Below, piece after piece: positions 23,968 to 37,180 of a stretch of 64,000 nt of DNA. Location of the stretch: NCBI GenBank assembly GCA_050084515.1, contig CM114274.1:11036001-11100000 (forward strand), written 5' to 3'. The notes under the pieces are model-generated. The model saw only the letters and a list, made by a program, of their open reading frames with translations. It searched no databases and was not told the origin of the DNA. The position numbers were made by a program, and so were the translations under genes. Numbering within the stretch: the first letter of the stretch is position 1; each line of letters starts with the position of its first letter. This DNA is from Blasia pusilla (Eukaryota; Marchantiophyta; Marchantiopsida; Blasiales).

Positions 23968-26900
23968 CCGGTGTTTGCGTTGACTTGTTAACATATTTTT
24001 ACATTCTTTTATGCATTATTTGACTCCTCTTTTGAGTTTTATTACCTTTCTTTGTCTTCTTTTGAGGTTTATTTTATAATAAAATGAATATATTTTCCTT
24101 ATTTTACTTTAGGTCTAAAATGTACTTATGAAAATGAAAACCCTATCTTGCCATATATGGTCTAGAAAATCAATGAGAAACTCATATACGAAAACATAGA
24201 AAATCAATGAGACGTTTAGATTCTCACCAGTGACAGCTTTTCGAGGTCCCATTACTGGATCCAGCCTGGCGGGTCGACATCGCCACGCCAGCATTCCCGA
24301 GGTGATGGTGTACTTTTCACCAGTTTCTTCTTTTCCTGTGCGAATTTCAAAGCCCAATCTGTGTGCGAGTGAAGGTTGGAGCTTCGCTGGCCAGGTGTTT
24401 CCGAAGAAGAAAAAGCCAGGTCAATCCGTGACGAACTAACTAATGTAAGGCACATTCCTTCGTACATGGTGTCCCGGGCAAGATACGTTCTGCTTTCGTA
24501 CTGTACCCACCTTTCCAGTGTGTGTACGGAGCCAATCCGTGATGGATTCGGAGGTGACATATTCGGTCATCTCTTTGGAATTGGTCTTTGGATCAGGCTG
24601 CTCGTATTTTCCCGGGCCGGTGGTATCTGGCGGTGGAGACAAGAAGTACTAGTATCGTTCCGTACCAGGCTTGCTATTTCCGATGCTTCGTGAGCCAAAT
24701 TGGAATAAAACTCGGTGTTCAAGGTGAATAATGCGAAGTGAGTATCTCTCGGGAAACGCCCATGATTGGGCGTTTCGGATGAGGTCAAACGTGTAGAATT
24801 CGGAAGGACGAGCGAAGTCGGTTTCGGTGGTTTCCCAACACTACCGGATTGGGATCGTAAGAACTGTGTGGGTCTGAAAGAAAGTGTGACGACATGGATG
24901 AAAACGTTGAGCTTCAAATCAGAAGAAGTATCTCGAGGTCTGCTGTATTCTTCTGCTGTTGCAGAATAACGAGAAGATTGGAAGTTTGAGGATTCAGATG
25001 CAGCAGGTTGAATCCAAGAACTCCAAGATCATGTGTGATGAACATTCTTTAGGAGTTTTATAGCTCTTTGACTTGGATGAGGGATTACGATCTCATGAAT
25101 GCGAGAACGGGAAGGTTACATGAATATGCTTAGCTCGGGAAGTGATGATCTCTGAAATCAGCTAATCTGATGGAAGATTTCAGATTTGGAACCTTTGCCC
25201 ATTGATCAGCGCTACTCTGAAGGATCACATTCCTACCGATTCATTGAAGCAGCACTATTTTCGTGCCGTGCTAAGATATACGAACTTGGTCCGATCCTAA
25301 GTGAATGATGATGATCCCCAAGTGTTTTCAGTAACGGATGACACGGGTACTGTACTCGATGTCCCACTCTTCCAATTCTAGATCCCTTATCAGGATCCAT
25401 TGCTAGCATGCTTCTACAACGTGGATGTCTCTCTTCTCCTGGACTCACGAGCTCATGGACTCATGATCTATGACGTCCGTTTGCACACATGAAATTTTTG
25501 TAGCTAATATTTTGGATGTCTCACACGCAACATACTCACCAGAAACTCAAGGAAATCCACACGTCAATTTGGAGATGAATTCGTCTAGAATGCGAGATGG
25601 AGCTCGAGGAATCTGATATAGAAATTTCTGGGTACAGGCTGTAAAACTTTTTTATTCTTTTCAACTTCATCAAGGCAGTTCAATTCCCACCAACTCAGTG
25701 CCGGCATTCGGAGAGCTGGTTCTTGAGAGAAATTTGGAGACGACTTGGAATAACGCCATTCTGTCCTTCAGCCTACACTGGAAAGAGTATCTTAACTGAA
25801 ACAGTTCACTCTGGAAATTTCCTATCGTCAGTAGCAATCCAGAGCAACTCACGACAATGGACAGAGAATCCGACTACCAAAACCGAAGACAGGGAGGGTG
25901 TTTCAATTCTCGACGTTCATCTCAACGCGTTGCTGTGCGCTTTTCTCACGTGGTTGATTCTAAACTTAGAGACTTCACTCGAGAGTCTGAATTCAATGTA
26001 CGCCACAGTGGAACCAGACCTGCTTTTGATATCTGGAAGGCTCTTCAAAACTTTTCGGAACGAGAACACTCAACGCATTTCTTCTCATTTGAGAACCGTA
26101 CAATCGAGAAACTGGTCCTTAGAAATCAACCGGACTATCTCTATGCAACAGAGAAGGAAACCTCAAAATCACAGCCAGAGTCACTGAAGAGAGAGAGAAC
26201 GGAAACTCATTTAAAGATTACCTCTTAGAGCGATTACCGGATTCCTCCGAATCCCACCACCAATTCCTCCAACACCTCCTTGAGATTTCCAACGTCCAAT
26301 CCTTACAGATGCTATACCGTGGTAAGGAGACTCAACTGATAAGAAAGTTAAAAGTTATCCCTCTGTATGTGAGTGTGCGGTGCTAAAACGCAAGGATGCA
26401 TCTGACAATCAACACATGCATCCCTCCGTTAAAATAGAAAAACTTGACGAGGTCTGCTCTGATGCCGTGCAAAGCGAAAATTACATGATCGCGATTTCAT
26501 TTATTGAATCAACAGCCAAAGGAATCAATGGAGCACATCTATCAGTAAATTGACGCTATTCTCACGATCTCGTCGCGGATAGCGAATACTATTTATGTTC
26601 TTGGTGCCCGAGCTACTTACTACACGTCTGATTTCTCTGGTCCGTTATCCGCTGAGGTCGAATATATGTGATGACCCCCGTTGATTTACTACTACCATCT
26701 CCACTTGTGTTCACATGGGAGATTAGTCGGCTTTCGCTCTACGGAACGAACCTTTTCTTCGATTTCTCTTACAATATATGGGAGCCTTGTGAGGTTCCTC
26801 GCAAGCTCCAGTGCGATCCAGACTATCAGGATCCCTAAATTGTCTCCGTGCACTTTTCCGACTAGTCTTCGCGCACAGATTTTCCTAATAGTCTACATCG

Positions 26901-28512
26901 GATGTGATAGGGAACTCGAAGATTGACATCACGATCAACCATTCGGGAAAAACTTTCAGTCGACTCGTCGCAAGACATTCCTCTCCGCACACAGGCCGTG
27001 ATCATGATTTTCCGTGTGTATTTCATATCGATCAGGCGTCAGTATCCATTACATTTCTCCACATTTATTTCAAGGTGTATACAAAAATGGTTAGTCATTC
27101 AGACGTAAGAGATCACTGAATTGAAGAGTATCCGGGGAAGTAGCTCATCATGCTTGAATTCTGGGATTTCATTCGTTAGATTCCTTGGAGTTGGAAAAAA
27201 TCCCCCCTTTTGGAAAGGTATACATTTTAACAAAGAGCTTAAACCAGGTTGGCAGACTCCGTGAGTTTTGAGATCTGCGATCTTGGAGCTTTAGCGTTTA
27301 TCTTTCTGACGCATGTCAGACCTTGCTTTAGTGGTCGGCATACCCAAACGTGTGCTGAGTATGCAGCTACAGAATCAAACTCAGTTCAAAAAATTGGACG
27401 TTGAGGGCGAGCGTAGTCTCCTGAAAATTGGTTGGTGCTCGTCTTGACAGGTGAATACTGTAGCTACACCTAAGGCTACACTCGATCAAATGTGGCGATC
27501 ATAGGTTCATAGCTTGAGGCTCGTATTTAAAATCACTGAAATATCGCTGTTATAAATAGAACTAATTGTATCCCCACGTACTTACAAGTGTGATCTCCCC
27601 GTCTCTGTCCTGCGAATATATCTCTGCTCATACACATTCGCACGGCAACGAGCACACGCTCGCGGAGCCATCATCGACCGGGATGTACTTTCGGAAGGTG
27701 AAGTCCTTCATCTGCTGCTTGACTGGAGCAGAAATTTTCTGGGGGGTACTGGTAGGGAGTGTATGCACATGGGGTGATTCGGAATCGCAGGTTCTTTCAC
27801 TTTTGCTTTTGTGCGAAGAAGCTTCTTTCACTTCTGTCTGGAAGATCTATCAATCAGTAGCAACATATGTTCCACCGAAGGACTGCCCCATAAAGCGATC
27901 GATCCATGTGCCGTAAGTACTCACAATGATAACGAGTTTGGAGCTGGCCAGTGAATTAAATTTAAAGTTTACAAAAGTACAAGAAAATGATATATTACAA
28001 GTATTTTTTTCTATAAAATCGATAGCATCACGGCCTGTAACACCTCTAGCACACTAAGCCCAATTAATGCAAAGCTGGAAGCTAGCCGGGTCGTATTTTG
28101 CTGAAAGTAATGTTCATCACGCGAGAACGTTAACTCTTCCGAGCGTTGTAAGGGATGGAAAAAATAAAGGTACAAAAGCAGAATCTAGTTTTCGATTATG
28201 GTTGATCGGCTCGTCAAGTGTGTTGCTCAAACTGTAAGCTGGGAGATGGACCCTGTCCTTTGCCGACAGAGAAATTGACAGTCAGTCAATCTGTGTTGCG
28301 GAGTTCCACTGTAAGTTAGGCGCGTAGTTCCAAAAATGTCGTTGACGATGGAATGATCATGAGCTGCGACGAAAAGATTCGTCTTCAAAAGATCTACATT
28401 GGTTACATTTAATGTGAAGTCTCCTGGAAACGCCTAGTTTGGGCTAAGTGTAACCACGATGGAGATGAAGTAGTGCTCGGAAAAACTTCAGAATCATCAG
28501 CTGCTTCTCGAA
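23968..28512. other. Intergenic, no gene recognised
   Basis: The longest frames are 25723-26187 (plus, 154 codons), 25857-26228 (plus, 123 codons), 24567-24917 (minus, 116 codons) and 27566-27916 (plus, 116 codons). None has a recognisable motif, and no neighbouring exon extends them. The 3' end of symporter copy 3 lies at the right edge. I looked below 28513 for the C-terminal tail found in copies 1 and 2 and saw no trace. Confidence 0.4.
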
Positions 28513-30997
28513 TTAAAGAGTAGAGCATGGTTGCTTGCTCGGTGCGTAAACTCCCTGTGCGAACACCGCGGCCACTACCAAACCGATCACGAATAAGGTA
28601 GCCACCCACGAAAGGAACTGCTTGAGAAACTGAGTCCAGTTCACTCCTTTCGCCCCTTCCAATAACCCAACCCCAATGATAGCTCCGGTGATGCACTGGC
28701 TGGAGGATGTGGGTAGACCATACTGCGAAGCAATCATAATGATAAACGCCGTCGCAAGCTCTGCGGCAAATCCCCTTGTCGGTGTGAGCTTGGCGAGCTT
28801 CACACCCATGGCTCGAGTCACATTGTATCCGTAGGTGGCGAGGCCGATTACAAGCCCCACAGCGCCGACGAGCACGACCCACACAGGAGGTTTGACAGTG
28901 GTGGATAACTCGCCCTTTTTATACACATCCCAAATCGTAGCCAAAGGTCCTGCCATGTATCCGACCTCACCGGCACCGTGGGCGAAGATCACACAAATGG
29001 CCGAGAAAACTTGAAGGTAGCTGAAAGCGTACTCCACTCGCGGCTCGAATCGCTCGGCGGACTCGTGGATTTCCCCTATCTTCTCATCAGTCTTCACGAC
29101 GTCGTGGATATCGACATCGAGTCCGTGCGTCGCCGCTTTGCTGAACTTCTGCCAGTTCGTCAAGGGAGCGCGAAGTGCTGGAGCTGGAGGAGCGGCCGCC
29201 GGTTGGCTTCTTTCAACCTCGGTACTAGGTTGTTCTACATCTTCGCTGTGCACGGCTGTCATCTCCATTCCGGTGGGGGCTGGGACTATGGCCTTCCCGT
29301 CGCTGTCGAAGCGACGGCCCGCCATTCTCTTCAGGAGAGGGAGAGCAATCACTATGCAGAGGAAGGTAACTCCGACTGCGATACAAGCTGACACCCAAGC
29401 AGCCTTGGCATCCGTCCAACTGTCGTCGCTGGACAGCGATTTCTTAGCTCCCTGTGAACATTAGCGTCGGCTTTCCACCATCAGATTACGTGAACCGCGA
29501 TCAACCCACGCATAAAAAACTTTTCAAATCAGTTCGTATGCTTGATCATGAAGCGAGCCAGCTCTCGATCACAGCACGCGATTCAAGAAGACTATCGATG
29601 GAGTCGATGTGCCAGATTTTATCTTCATCCAGCCTCCATGAATTAGCTAAGAAATTCAGTTCAATTTCTATAGAATTGCATCGGAGCTAACAGATGGTAC
29701 CTTCGTGAAGACAAAGTACACGTTGATCCACGAGGTGACGAGCACGAAGGGAGGCAGGGTCCAGAATGACAGCGCGTAAGCATTTGGACGGCGGAGCACG
29801 AGAGTGCGGACGACGAAGAAGATGAACGCAGCTGCAAGAGCGGTGAGAATAGGGGCGATGAACCAGGACAACACGATGGCAATGACACCTTTGTATGGAG
29901 GGAAAGATCCCGAGTCCTTCTTGGCCCATGTCACGGCGTTGGCACCGTCCCACACCAAAGCAAACCCGATGATTCCACCGACTGTACAAGAAATGTCCTT
30001 CCCCGAATTAGACAAAAATTATTTCGCAACTCGGATTCAGCGGTAGATAACGATCCTTACCCACATGTACACAAAATCACGATTCAGTTTGCCGGTGAGA
30101 ACTTCAATTCTCCCAGCGCTGACAGCTACGATAAACTATGCATACGAAATCTCGAGCCTGACGAGATGGCCACCGCTGCAGTAACTGGACGTAAACATCC
30201 ACTAGTGCCGCTTCTTAAGCAAGGAATTCCATTGCGATGTCCTGACGCCTGGGCATGGAAGCTGGATTCAGATTGAGCAAGACGGTCTTGCGAATTCGCC
30301 AGCTGCTGAATGTGTGATTCTAGAATGGATGTAGATCCATATAACTTACTGATTGAGTGGGTCGAAGACACGTTCAGTCCCCAGTAGGATGTCAAGATAA
30401 GCCACAAAGTGCCGACACCTAGAGCGCAAACCATGCCATAGGCGTACACCTCTGGATGTCCTTCAAAGGCATTAATGTCCGCAATTCCCGACGCAATAGT
30501 GTTGGTAGATACACGACCCAGGAGAATGGCGCCCGCGAACTCGAAGATTGAGGCAATCTGAACGTAGCTCCAAACGCCGGAAGCGGTCAGTAAATACCAC
30601 ACTGGAACATCAATTCGATTACCCGGGCAGCGCATCCATGATCTGCGTACCCGTATGCTAAACTCCACATATTTCGGGACTGAATCTGCTCTTCCCGCTG
30701 CTAAAATTCAAAATGACAGAGCCAATCTACATAAGTGATCGAGCAGGGACTACGGACAGTGCTGGGACTACAACCGGGTTGATTCTGGATCTCCCTGCGA
30801 AGCCCTGCACCTGAACCGGGTAAAATCAAGGATGGCGGTAAACTCACCATAACTGCCTGCCGCAGAGTCAAGGTCTTACTGCCCACGGAAGTACCGAAGG
30901 CGTTTGCGACGTCATTAGCTCCTGTTCCCCATCCGAACCCGAAGGCCACAATGATGCCCACGACCACGAGCCAAACATACTCAGGCAGCGCAGCCAT
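28513..30997 (-). CDS. PTB: PiT/PHO4-family Na+/phosphate symporter, copy 3, short C-terminus
   Basis: Four exons (30848-30997, 30350-30557, 29701-29981 and 28513-29451) give 525 residues. Exon 1 ends at the codon where exon 2 of copies 1 and 2 ends, and the next two exons have the same lengths (208 and 281). Introns 1, 5 and 6 of the other copies are therefore absent. Signature [15 protein letters not shown] and the second motif [12 protein letters not shown] are intact, and the membrane core is well conserved. The loop is alanine/proline-rich (AAAPPAPALRAP). After GVYAPSK the protein ends within six residues at TAA (28515-28513), so the glycosylated tail of copies 1 and 2 is missing. This could be a native short form, since the transport core is complete, or a truncation. 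Confidence 0.9.
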
Positions 30998-31245
30998 TTC
31001 GATCTAGAAATATTCTGGAATCCGGCTATTAATAAAGTTCCCTGTCACCACCTCTCTCCCGACGATCCAGTTAATCGAAATCGGCGAATTTGCCTCGTCC
31101 ACCGCAGCATGTGTTTCGGGAATTCCTCTTCTCATCCAACCCTCCCCAACTACTGCCGAAGTGGCTTCTGATCCGGGGACTGCAGAGGCAATCGATTGAT
31201 TGATTGATTGATCGGCGAATGAACAGAGTAAGCATTCGAGGAAGG

Positions 31246-31252
31246 CTATATA
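31246..31252 (-). promoter_or_regulatory. TATA-like box of symporter copy 3
   Basis: The minus strand reads TATATAG, 249 bases upstream of the ATG at 30997. A GATT microsatellite lies just 3' of it on the minus strand (about 31193-31212). Confidence 0.5.
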
Positions 31253-31533
31253 GATAGATCGTTGCGGTCGGAGGCAGCCACCTCAGGCCGCGGTCGCAAA
31301 CCACCGACGTACCGGAATGTCCACAGACCCAGTCCCGTTTCAGTACGGCGCGTACGACAGCTGTCGCGGATGATTGGGGGGGCATGCAGTCGTTCCGGAA
31401 ATTGCCCACAGAATCTGGCCAGATCAGACATTCCGCACACGCTGAGAAGTAGGGACCAGCTCGCCATTGCGACTTCAGTGCCCCCCTCTGAGTGGAGTGG
31501 TCTCAGAAGCTTGGTATCGATCGGATATTACTC

Positions 31534-31541
31534 GCATATGC
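31534..31541. promoter_or_regulatory. P1BS-like element (GCATATGC)
   Basis: It matches GNATATNC and is identical to the site upstream of copy 2. It lies 537 bases before the copy 3 ATG. Confidence 0.4.
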
Positions 31542-31706
31542 CGCGAGAACTCCACGGCACCGCCTTTGCTCGAGGAGCACAGATGCACTTGGCGACGATC
31601 CTGGTGGCTTAAGAGAGCGCTCCTTGCAGGACACGTGCGACTCCTCCTCCTCCTTATGAGAGGAACTGGAAATTACACTCCAAAGGTTTCAATTTGAAAA
31701 TTCCCA

Positions 31707-31714
31707 GGATATGC
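31707..31714. promoter_or_regulatory. P1BS-like element (GGATATGC)
   Basis: This is a second GNATATNC match upstream of copy 3, 173 bases beyond the first. Paired sites are common in phosphate-starvation promoters of plants, but this pair is untested. Confidence 0.35.
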
Positions 31715-34055
31715 GGATGAAGCCCATACATTCCTCTTCCCGTTCCGCTGCACGAGAGATCGTAAGGATTTACCATTCTCAGGGTGAACGGTCTTCCAGA
31801 GAAGACTGTTCCGTGGGAGAATTTTTTCGCGCGTGATCATCTGTTTCGATATTCGGGGAAATTTCGTGTTGACCTTGTTCAATTTGTTTCGCGGATATTA
31901 TTTATAAACAGGGAATCCGATTTGTACTTATCACGTCACATATTATGCGTTGCTCGGAAATGATTCGGTGGACTTCTTGTGACATCCCTCTTTTCTAGTG
32001 AAAATGGTGACAAACAAAATGTGAAATAATACAACAGAATTAGCCTCACATTAGGGTATCCATATAGTTTTTCAACCCTGAATGATTTAATAACCCTCAG
32101 TAACCATAAAAGCTTATTCTACACCATTATTAAACAAATATTTTTTTCATTTTATAAGATCATTTAACAAGATCCCATATTCGAGCAAAAATTCAACTTA
32201 GTCATGGCTTTCATGTCTTCCACTTGTATCACAAGACGAGTGCCCTTTCGAATTTAAAGTTCTTCTCTACTGACACGTGGAGTTTTTACCACGTAACTCC
32301 ATTTTTGATAATTTAAAGTCAACCAAATTAAGGATAGGTTGAGGATGGGTGACTTCATCATGAGTCCTTCGTTAGTGAGTCATCATTAATCCTCAACTTA
32401 GTTCCTCGTTAATGAGTCATCATTAGTCCCTCTGGAGTCCGGTGTAGGGCTAATAGGGCAACTCAAATCGGGACTATGCCCAAGTTAGGCGGCCCCCCAT
32501 TGTTACGACGAAGCCTCGTATGAGGAACCGTCTGCCGTTCTTCGAAACGGCGGTTTATTAAGGACGTCCGAAATAGGACTTTGTTCTCTTTCGGATGATA
32601 CCAATCTTTTTTAATTTTTTTATTTAAATAATAGTTACTAGTAAACGAAACTCACTCGCTCATTTCTTCCATGTCCGGACGTCTTCTCTGCGGGGGAGAA
32701 TTGAGTATCGTGAATTGAAAATGTCGCGATGTTGGCTATCCTCCGAAGGTCTGTAACGTCTGTTAGATCCAAGCGGTACCGTTAATGGGCGCTGGCAGTG
32801 AGCGGCTCAGCACTAGTTATTTCTAACTTGCGGACAGTGTTTTGCTAATTTCCTTTTTGGGTAGCGGTGATCATATGCCGATTCGCATAGTGGGGCGATG
32901 CCAGGCATTTCCACCCCAACTCACGCGACTGGAGTCTGGACTACGACGACTCTAGCTTGGACAAGGGAACTTAGGAAGCGTGTTCGTGTCCAGTCAACCA
33001 CGTCATCTCTGGAGAAGGATGCCTGCGCAAGGTGGCACTCCAAACGCTCACGTGAAATTTTTCAGTGCACGCCATTGGTTGGCCCGTCTCCGTCCACCGT
33101 AATTTCCTCCTGCAAACACTGCCCGAAGATACCGACCTACATAGTAGAGGCCTGACTCAGGGAATCTTAGCCGTCGAGGTTCCCATCGAACGGCCGTAAA
33201 TAGGGATAAGCCCCAGCCTCTCGCTTAGGCCAGAGTTGACCGGCGGCGACGTATGACTGGAGAGTTGACGACGTCAAGATAAGTGCGAAGTAGGTCGGGC
33301 CCAACTTCAGACGCCGCACGCCTCTAGAACCACGACAGCGCGGCCGGCGAGAAGCCGCGAGATGCCAGACCACGTTTTTCTCGTCTACGTCTCACTTGCT
33401 CAGAGCGGTTGTTTTTCTACCGCGTATTACATGTGTCACTTGCCTCCGGCGAGAAGTTGGAGAGTTGACCACATGCGCTAATCCGCTTTCCGAATCTCGC
33501 TCAAATCGGCCGTCCGCTACAGATCCGCTATTTAATTTCCTTCTACTTTTTCTGATTGCCGTCGTCGTAGTCTGCGACTTTCTTCATCTGCGACGCACTT
33601 CGTTGGTCCAGCATCATAGCGATTTTGAGGCCGAAATCCGCGTGATGCGAGTAAGCCACGAAATTCTGCAGCCGAAAGATTTGATCCCACTTTTGTAGTA
33701 CTAGTTCTTCACGAAAATACGGAAGGAGATATTTTGGTAAGGAATTATTAGAAAAGAGAACGGAATTAAAGGGTGGATTTTTTTTATTATCTATTTTTCA
33801 CATACATAAAATTATCATTTTTTCATAAAATAATTTAAATCAAATTAAATTTCACTATTTCTTATAATTATTATTATCTAAAGATTTTCAAACTATCACA
33901 ACGAGTACATGAGGGAGAAATAATAACATGTTACTATTTTACAAATTATGATTGTTATGCTTGTGGGGTTGTCCATTATAGTATGGATATATGCTTCATA
34001 CAACAAACGAATATTCGTCTATCAAGACTTGGGAAGAAGCCGGAATTTGGATATA
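31715..34055. other. Intergenic, no gene recognised
   Basis: Short frames only. The stretch at about 32330-32600 has repeated GAGTCATCATTA blocks and a hairpin-like CCGTTTCGAAGAACGG-type arrangement, and could be part of an old LTR. I could not find its partner. 33780-33900 is AT-rich low-complexity sequence. Confidence 0.35.
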
Positions 34056-34425
34056 ACACACGGGAGTTTGAAAATATTATCATTGGGGAGTGGCTCGTGA
34101 TTTGCAAACACCCTTTGGTTGACATATGGCAACAAGGTAGCAAGAAAAAAAAATTCCCTCTACGGGCAAGCAAACGATTTCACTAGTATTCTTTTGTTTG
34201 GGAATGTGCTTATGGCATGTGAGACAATTGTTAATCATGGACACACGGGAGTTTGCAAATATTATCATTGGGGAGTGGCTCGTGATTTGCAAACACCCTT
34301 TGGTTGACATATGGCAACAGGGTAGCAAGAAACAAAAATTCCCTCTACGGGCAAGCAAACGATTTCACTAGTATTCTTTTGTTTGGGAATGTGCTTATGG
34401 CATGTGAGACAATTGTTAATCATGG
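34056..34425. repeat. Direct tandem duplication of 185 bases
   Basis: ACACACGGGAGTTTG begins at 34056 and again at 34241, and the two 185-base units are nearly identical through GTTAATCATGGA. The high identity indicates a recent duplication. It carries no coding capacity of note. Confidence 0.9.
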
Positions 34426-34786
34426 AGGCTCTCAGCCAAAAATTAGTATCGGGTCCGTGTTGGGGCAACTCCTAACTAAATTTTTTTTTATTAGTTTTTA
34501 TGTTTGTTTGATAATAATGAATATGTATACTATTATTAGTTACACCACTTTCACACCCCGTATTTTGTGTCCCAATTTAGATTTGAATGAAGTTTTAATA
34601 GAACATAAGAAAGGAAAAAAGCAAGTCATAATTTATTAATAATTTGTGAATTTATTTTATTATCAGAGAGTATTGTTTCATTTTGTCGATACATTCTGTT
34701 CTTGAGATTTTGTAATTTCAGACAATAGGGTCATTCCTTTTATGAATGGGATTTTCAAAATTTATTTAAAATGCTTACACTAGTCA

Positions 34787-34812
34787 TCTCTACTATTATA
34801 CTTAAAGAGGAT
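34787..34812 (+). mobile_element. Candidate Helitron 5' terminus
   Basis: TCTCTACTATTATAC followed by TTAAAG, preceded by A, matches the common plant Helitron 5' end (TC start, host A before it). No matching plus-strand 3' end with hairpin and CTRR was found nearby, so the element is either truncated or not a Helitron. Confidence 0.35.
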
Positions 34813-35282
34813 AATTTTTCCGTCTCTACAGAGCTTTGATTTACTCATATAATTGAATAGCGCCAAAATCTCGTCATAGTTTATACACCAAGACAAAAAT
34901 TAGTCTCATACATAGCATGGGCTCAACAACATATTTTTAAATTGTAAAAACATGAGTTAAAAATGATAGTTGTGCCTATTGGCACAAGGCAAGCCATGAT
35001 AAGGCTATTCAAAGTGATGGTTGATGGAGTTTTAACAGCTCTTGAAGTAAGGTTCATTTATTACTTTTTGGGTTGGATGTGCATATTTTTTTTAAGTTCA
35101 CTCAAATATGGTCGAATATTTTATGCAAGAGAAATCTAAATCGCAGTCCATTTTTACGCGCATTTCAAAAACCCAAATGGAAATTTCAGATTCCAATAGG
35201 CCAAGTCAAGATGCAACTTGTGTTCTCCTTGGACACTGCTTGGAATTGCTTCTCGTAAAGATTGCCTTAGGAGTAAATGGAA

Positions 35283-35311
35283 CTAGTAAGGTGTTCGTGC
35301 GATGCACGGGA
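35283..35311 (-). mobile_element. Candidate Helitron 3' terminus
   Basis: On the minus strand a hairpin with arms CGTGC and GCACG (35304-35308 and 35296-35300) is followed by ACACCTTACTAG and then a host T. This is the hairpin-plus-CTAG layout of plant Helitron 3' ends and resembles the palindrome at 8102-8156. Confidence 0.45.
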
Positions 35312-35651
35312 AATAAAAAGTGTTTGAAGAGCCAGTGTATAGCTTGTGAAGGGCAGAGATTAATGATGCTACACATAAATTCAAATTTCTTCTTGTTGCC
35401 CATAGCATGTGAAATATTTTGCTACCACCCAATTGCCACGTGTCAAACAGAGGAGTATTTGCAAACAAAGGAGGCATTCTCCCGTAATAATATAGATGTG
35501 AGAGCCGCTTGTCCAACTAATGACAATCCTCAAGGGTTGAGGGAAGTTTAGGAACAAATACATTTCCCATATTTTGTACCCATAAATGGTAATTCTTGTT
35601 TCTCTTCGTGCACATTTTTCAAGCCTTCTTCCGATTCGTGCAATTAAGCTA

Positions 35652-35767
35652 GTTCCTATAAATCTTGACGTGTCTTTGTGAGGATAAACCTTTTAGTTTT
35701 TGCGATTAAGTTCCTATAAATCTTCACGCGTCTTTGTGAGAATAAACCTTTTAGTTTTCTCTTAATA
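35652..35767. repeat. 58-base tandem duplication
   Basis: GTTCCTATAAATCTT starts at 35652 and again at 35710. Both units continue through TCTTTGTGAG and ATAAACCTTTTAGTTTT. Confidence 0.8.
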
Positions 35768-37180
35768 ATTCAATGGACCAAATTGGTCAAAAAATATGGA
35801 TATATTGTCAAATGGCATAATTAAGGAAAAGATTAGTTATTTACTATTTTTTCATCACTTTGAAAATAATTCTAATCTTATGAATTACATTAATTTCTAT
35901 GAAATTATCATTTTGTCTTGTGCATAAAACTATGCTCTCACAAAATAGGTTTGTTGCTCATGCAAGATTATTTGAAAAAGAACTAAGCTAAAATTATAAT
36001 TACATTTAATATTAGTACTTGGAAAATCACTAAGTGTATTCATTTGAGTAACCTTTAAAGTCATTGATTAGCATAAAATAATCTTTTTGGCTATCGAAAC
36101 TATTCAGATATTTCAAAATAATCTCTAAAAATTAACTTGGCCATTCTAAATTTTTATTTTGGAGGGTGAATTCTCTATCCTTCAAGAATGAATAAGCATA
36201 TTCTTATTCTATCCAAATAGTCTCTCATCTTTTTCCAATGTACAAATTGAGGATGACTAACTTTCCACCAAAATTATAATGATTCAACTAATAAATTAAA
36301 TACTAACAACACTACACTCATAACAACTTTGTAAGTTCTTTGAGCTAGAATCCAACCACAATTTGCACCTCTGAGCATTTTGTTGACGATTCACGTGCAA
36401 ATTTTATAATTTAACTTATAGTTATCGAAACCAATGCGACTCAAAAGTTCCATATTTTTATATTTGTAGACTATTGGTCTAATCACAATTGGCTCCCAAT
36501 TAACTTTTAAAATGATTCCACTTTTGAGCAGCATTGCGTTTGTATTGTAAGCCAATTTCGAGTCTTGCTTGCAAATAGCTCGCAATCTTTTGAAAGAAAA
36601 CATGAATTTTGTTCATACACACGAAAATTTTCCATTGAATACATTTGATATTCCAAACATATAAGGCAAATGATGCAACAACGGAAAATCTTCATATGTA
36701 TCTATACAAAAATTTACAAAACCTACTTTATAGTGCTATTCATGTAAGTGTTGCAAATCTTACCTACACTCCTAGCGTACACCTAATATGATATGCATGC
36801 AAGACCGCACTAGACCTATTGAATATCCTACGCGTGAAGACATCCAAATAGGTGCCATCGTCACTTGTGTTGGTCCTCTATCAATAGCTGCCCTAATGGA
36901 GCTACTACTTCTTGGTCTTTGTGGTAACCCTTCCCCCAAATAAACCCCGTGCAATCCATTTGATGTATTATCTAATATAGAACCTACCCAACCATAGAGC
37001 AACCAGATGCTTTGTAAGGTGGATGTCCTCACTCATCCTCCTTACCCGGATTATAGGAGCCACGTTATGTGCATCGTTAATCACATCTACACAAGATACA
37101 AAACTGATCTTCCCAACACATGGGTAGATCTACACATATACAAAGTACAATCATGCATGTATCCTAAGAACGACTCACAG

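Larger units (their letters stand above)
34426..37180. other. AT-rich intergenic with Helitron-like ends
   Basis: The sequence is markedly AT-rich. It holds the candidate Helitron termini at 34787 and 35283, and a two-unit 58-base duplication at 35652-35767. Frames up to 147 codons (35108-35551 plus) cross the Helitron-like end and show no domain. Confidence 0.4.

Noticed and set aside
24100-24917. Possible spliced gene on the minus strand
   Set aside because: Several frames look mildly protein-like, but I could not join them with consistent splice sites or recognise a product.
25723-26228. Overlapping frames of 154 and 123 codons
   Set aside because: No recognisable motif, no exon partners, and two overlapping frames are equally open, which suits chance.
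27566-27916. Possible extra C-terminal exon of copy 3 or a small gene
   Set aside because: The minus-strand translation has no likeness to the tail of copies 1 and 2, and the plus frame has no domain.
32330-32600. Solo LTR with GAGTCATCATTA repeats
   Set aside because: No partner copy or clear TG...CA ends with target duplication could be found in the window.
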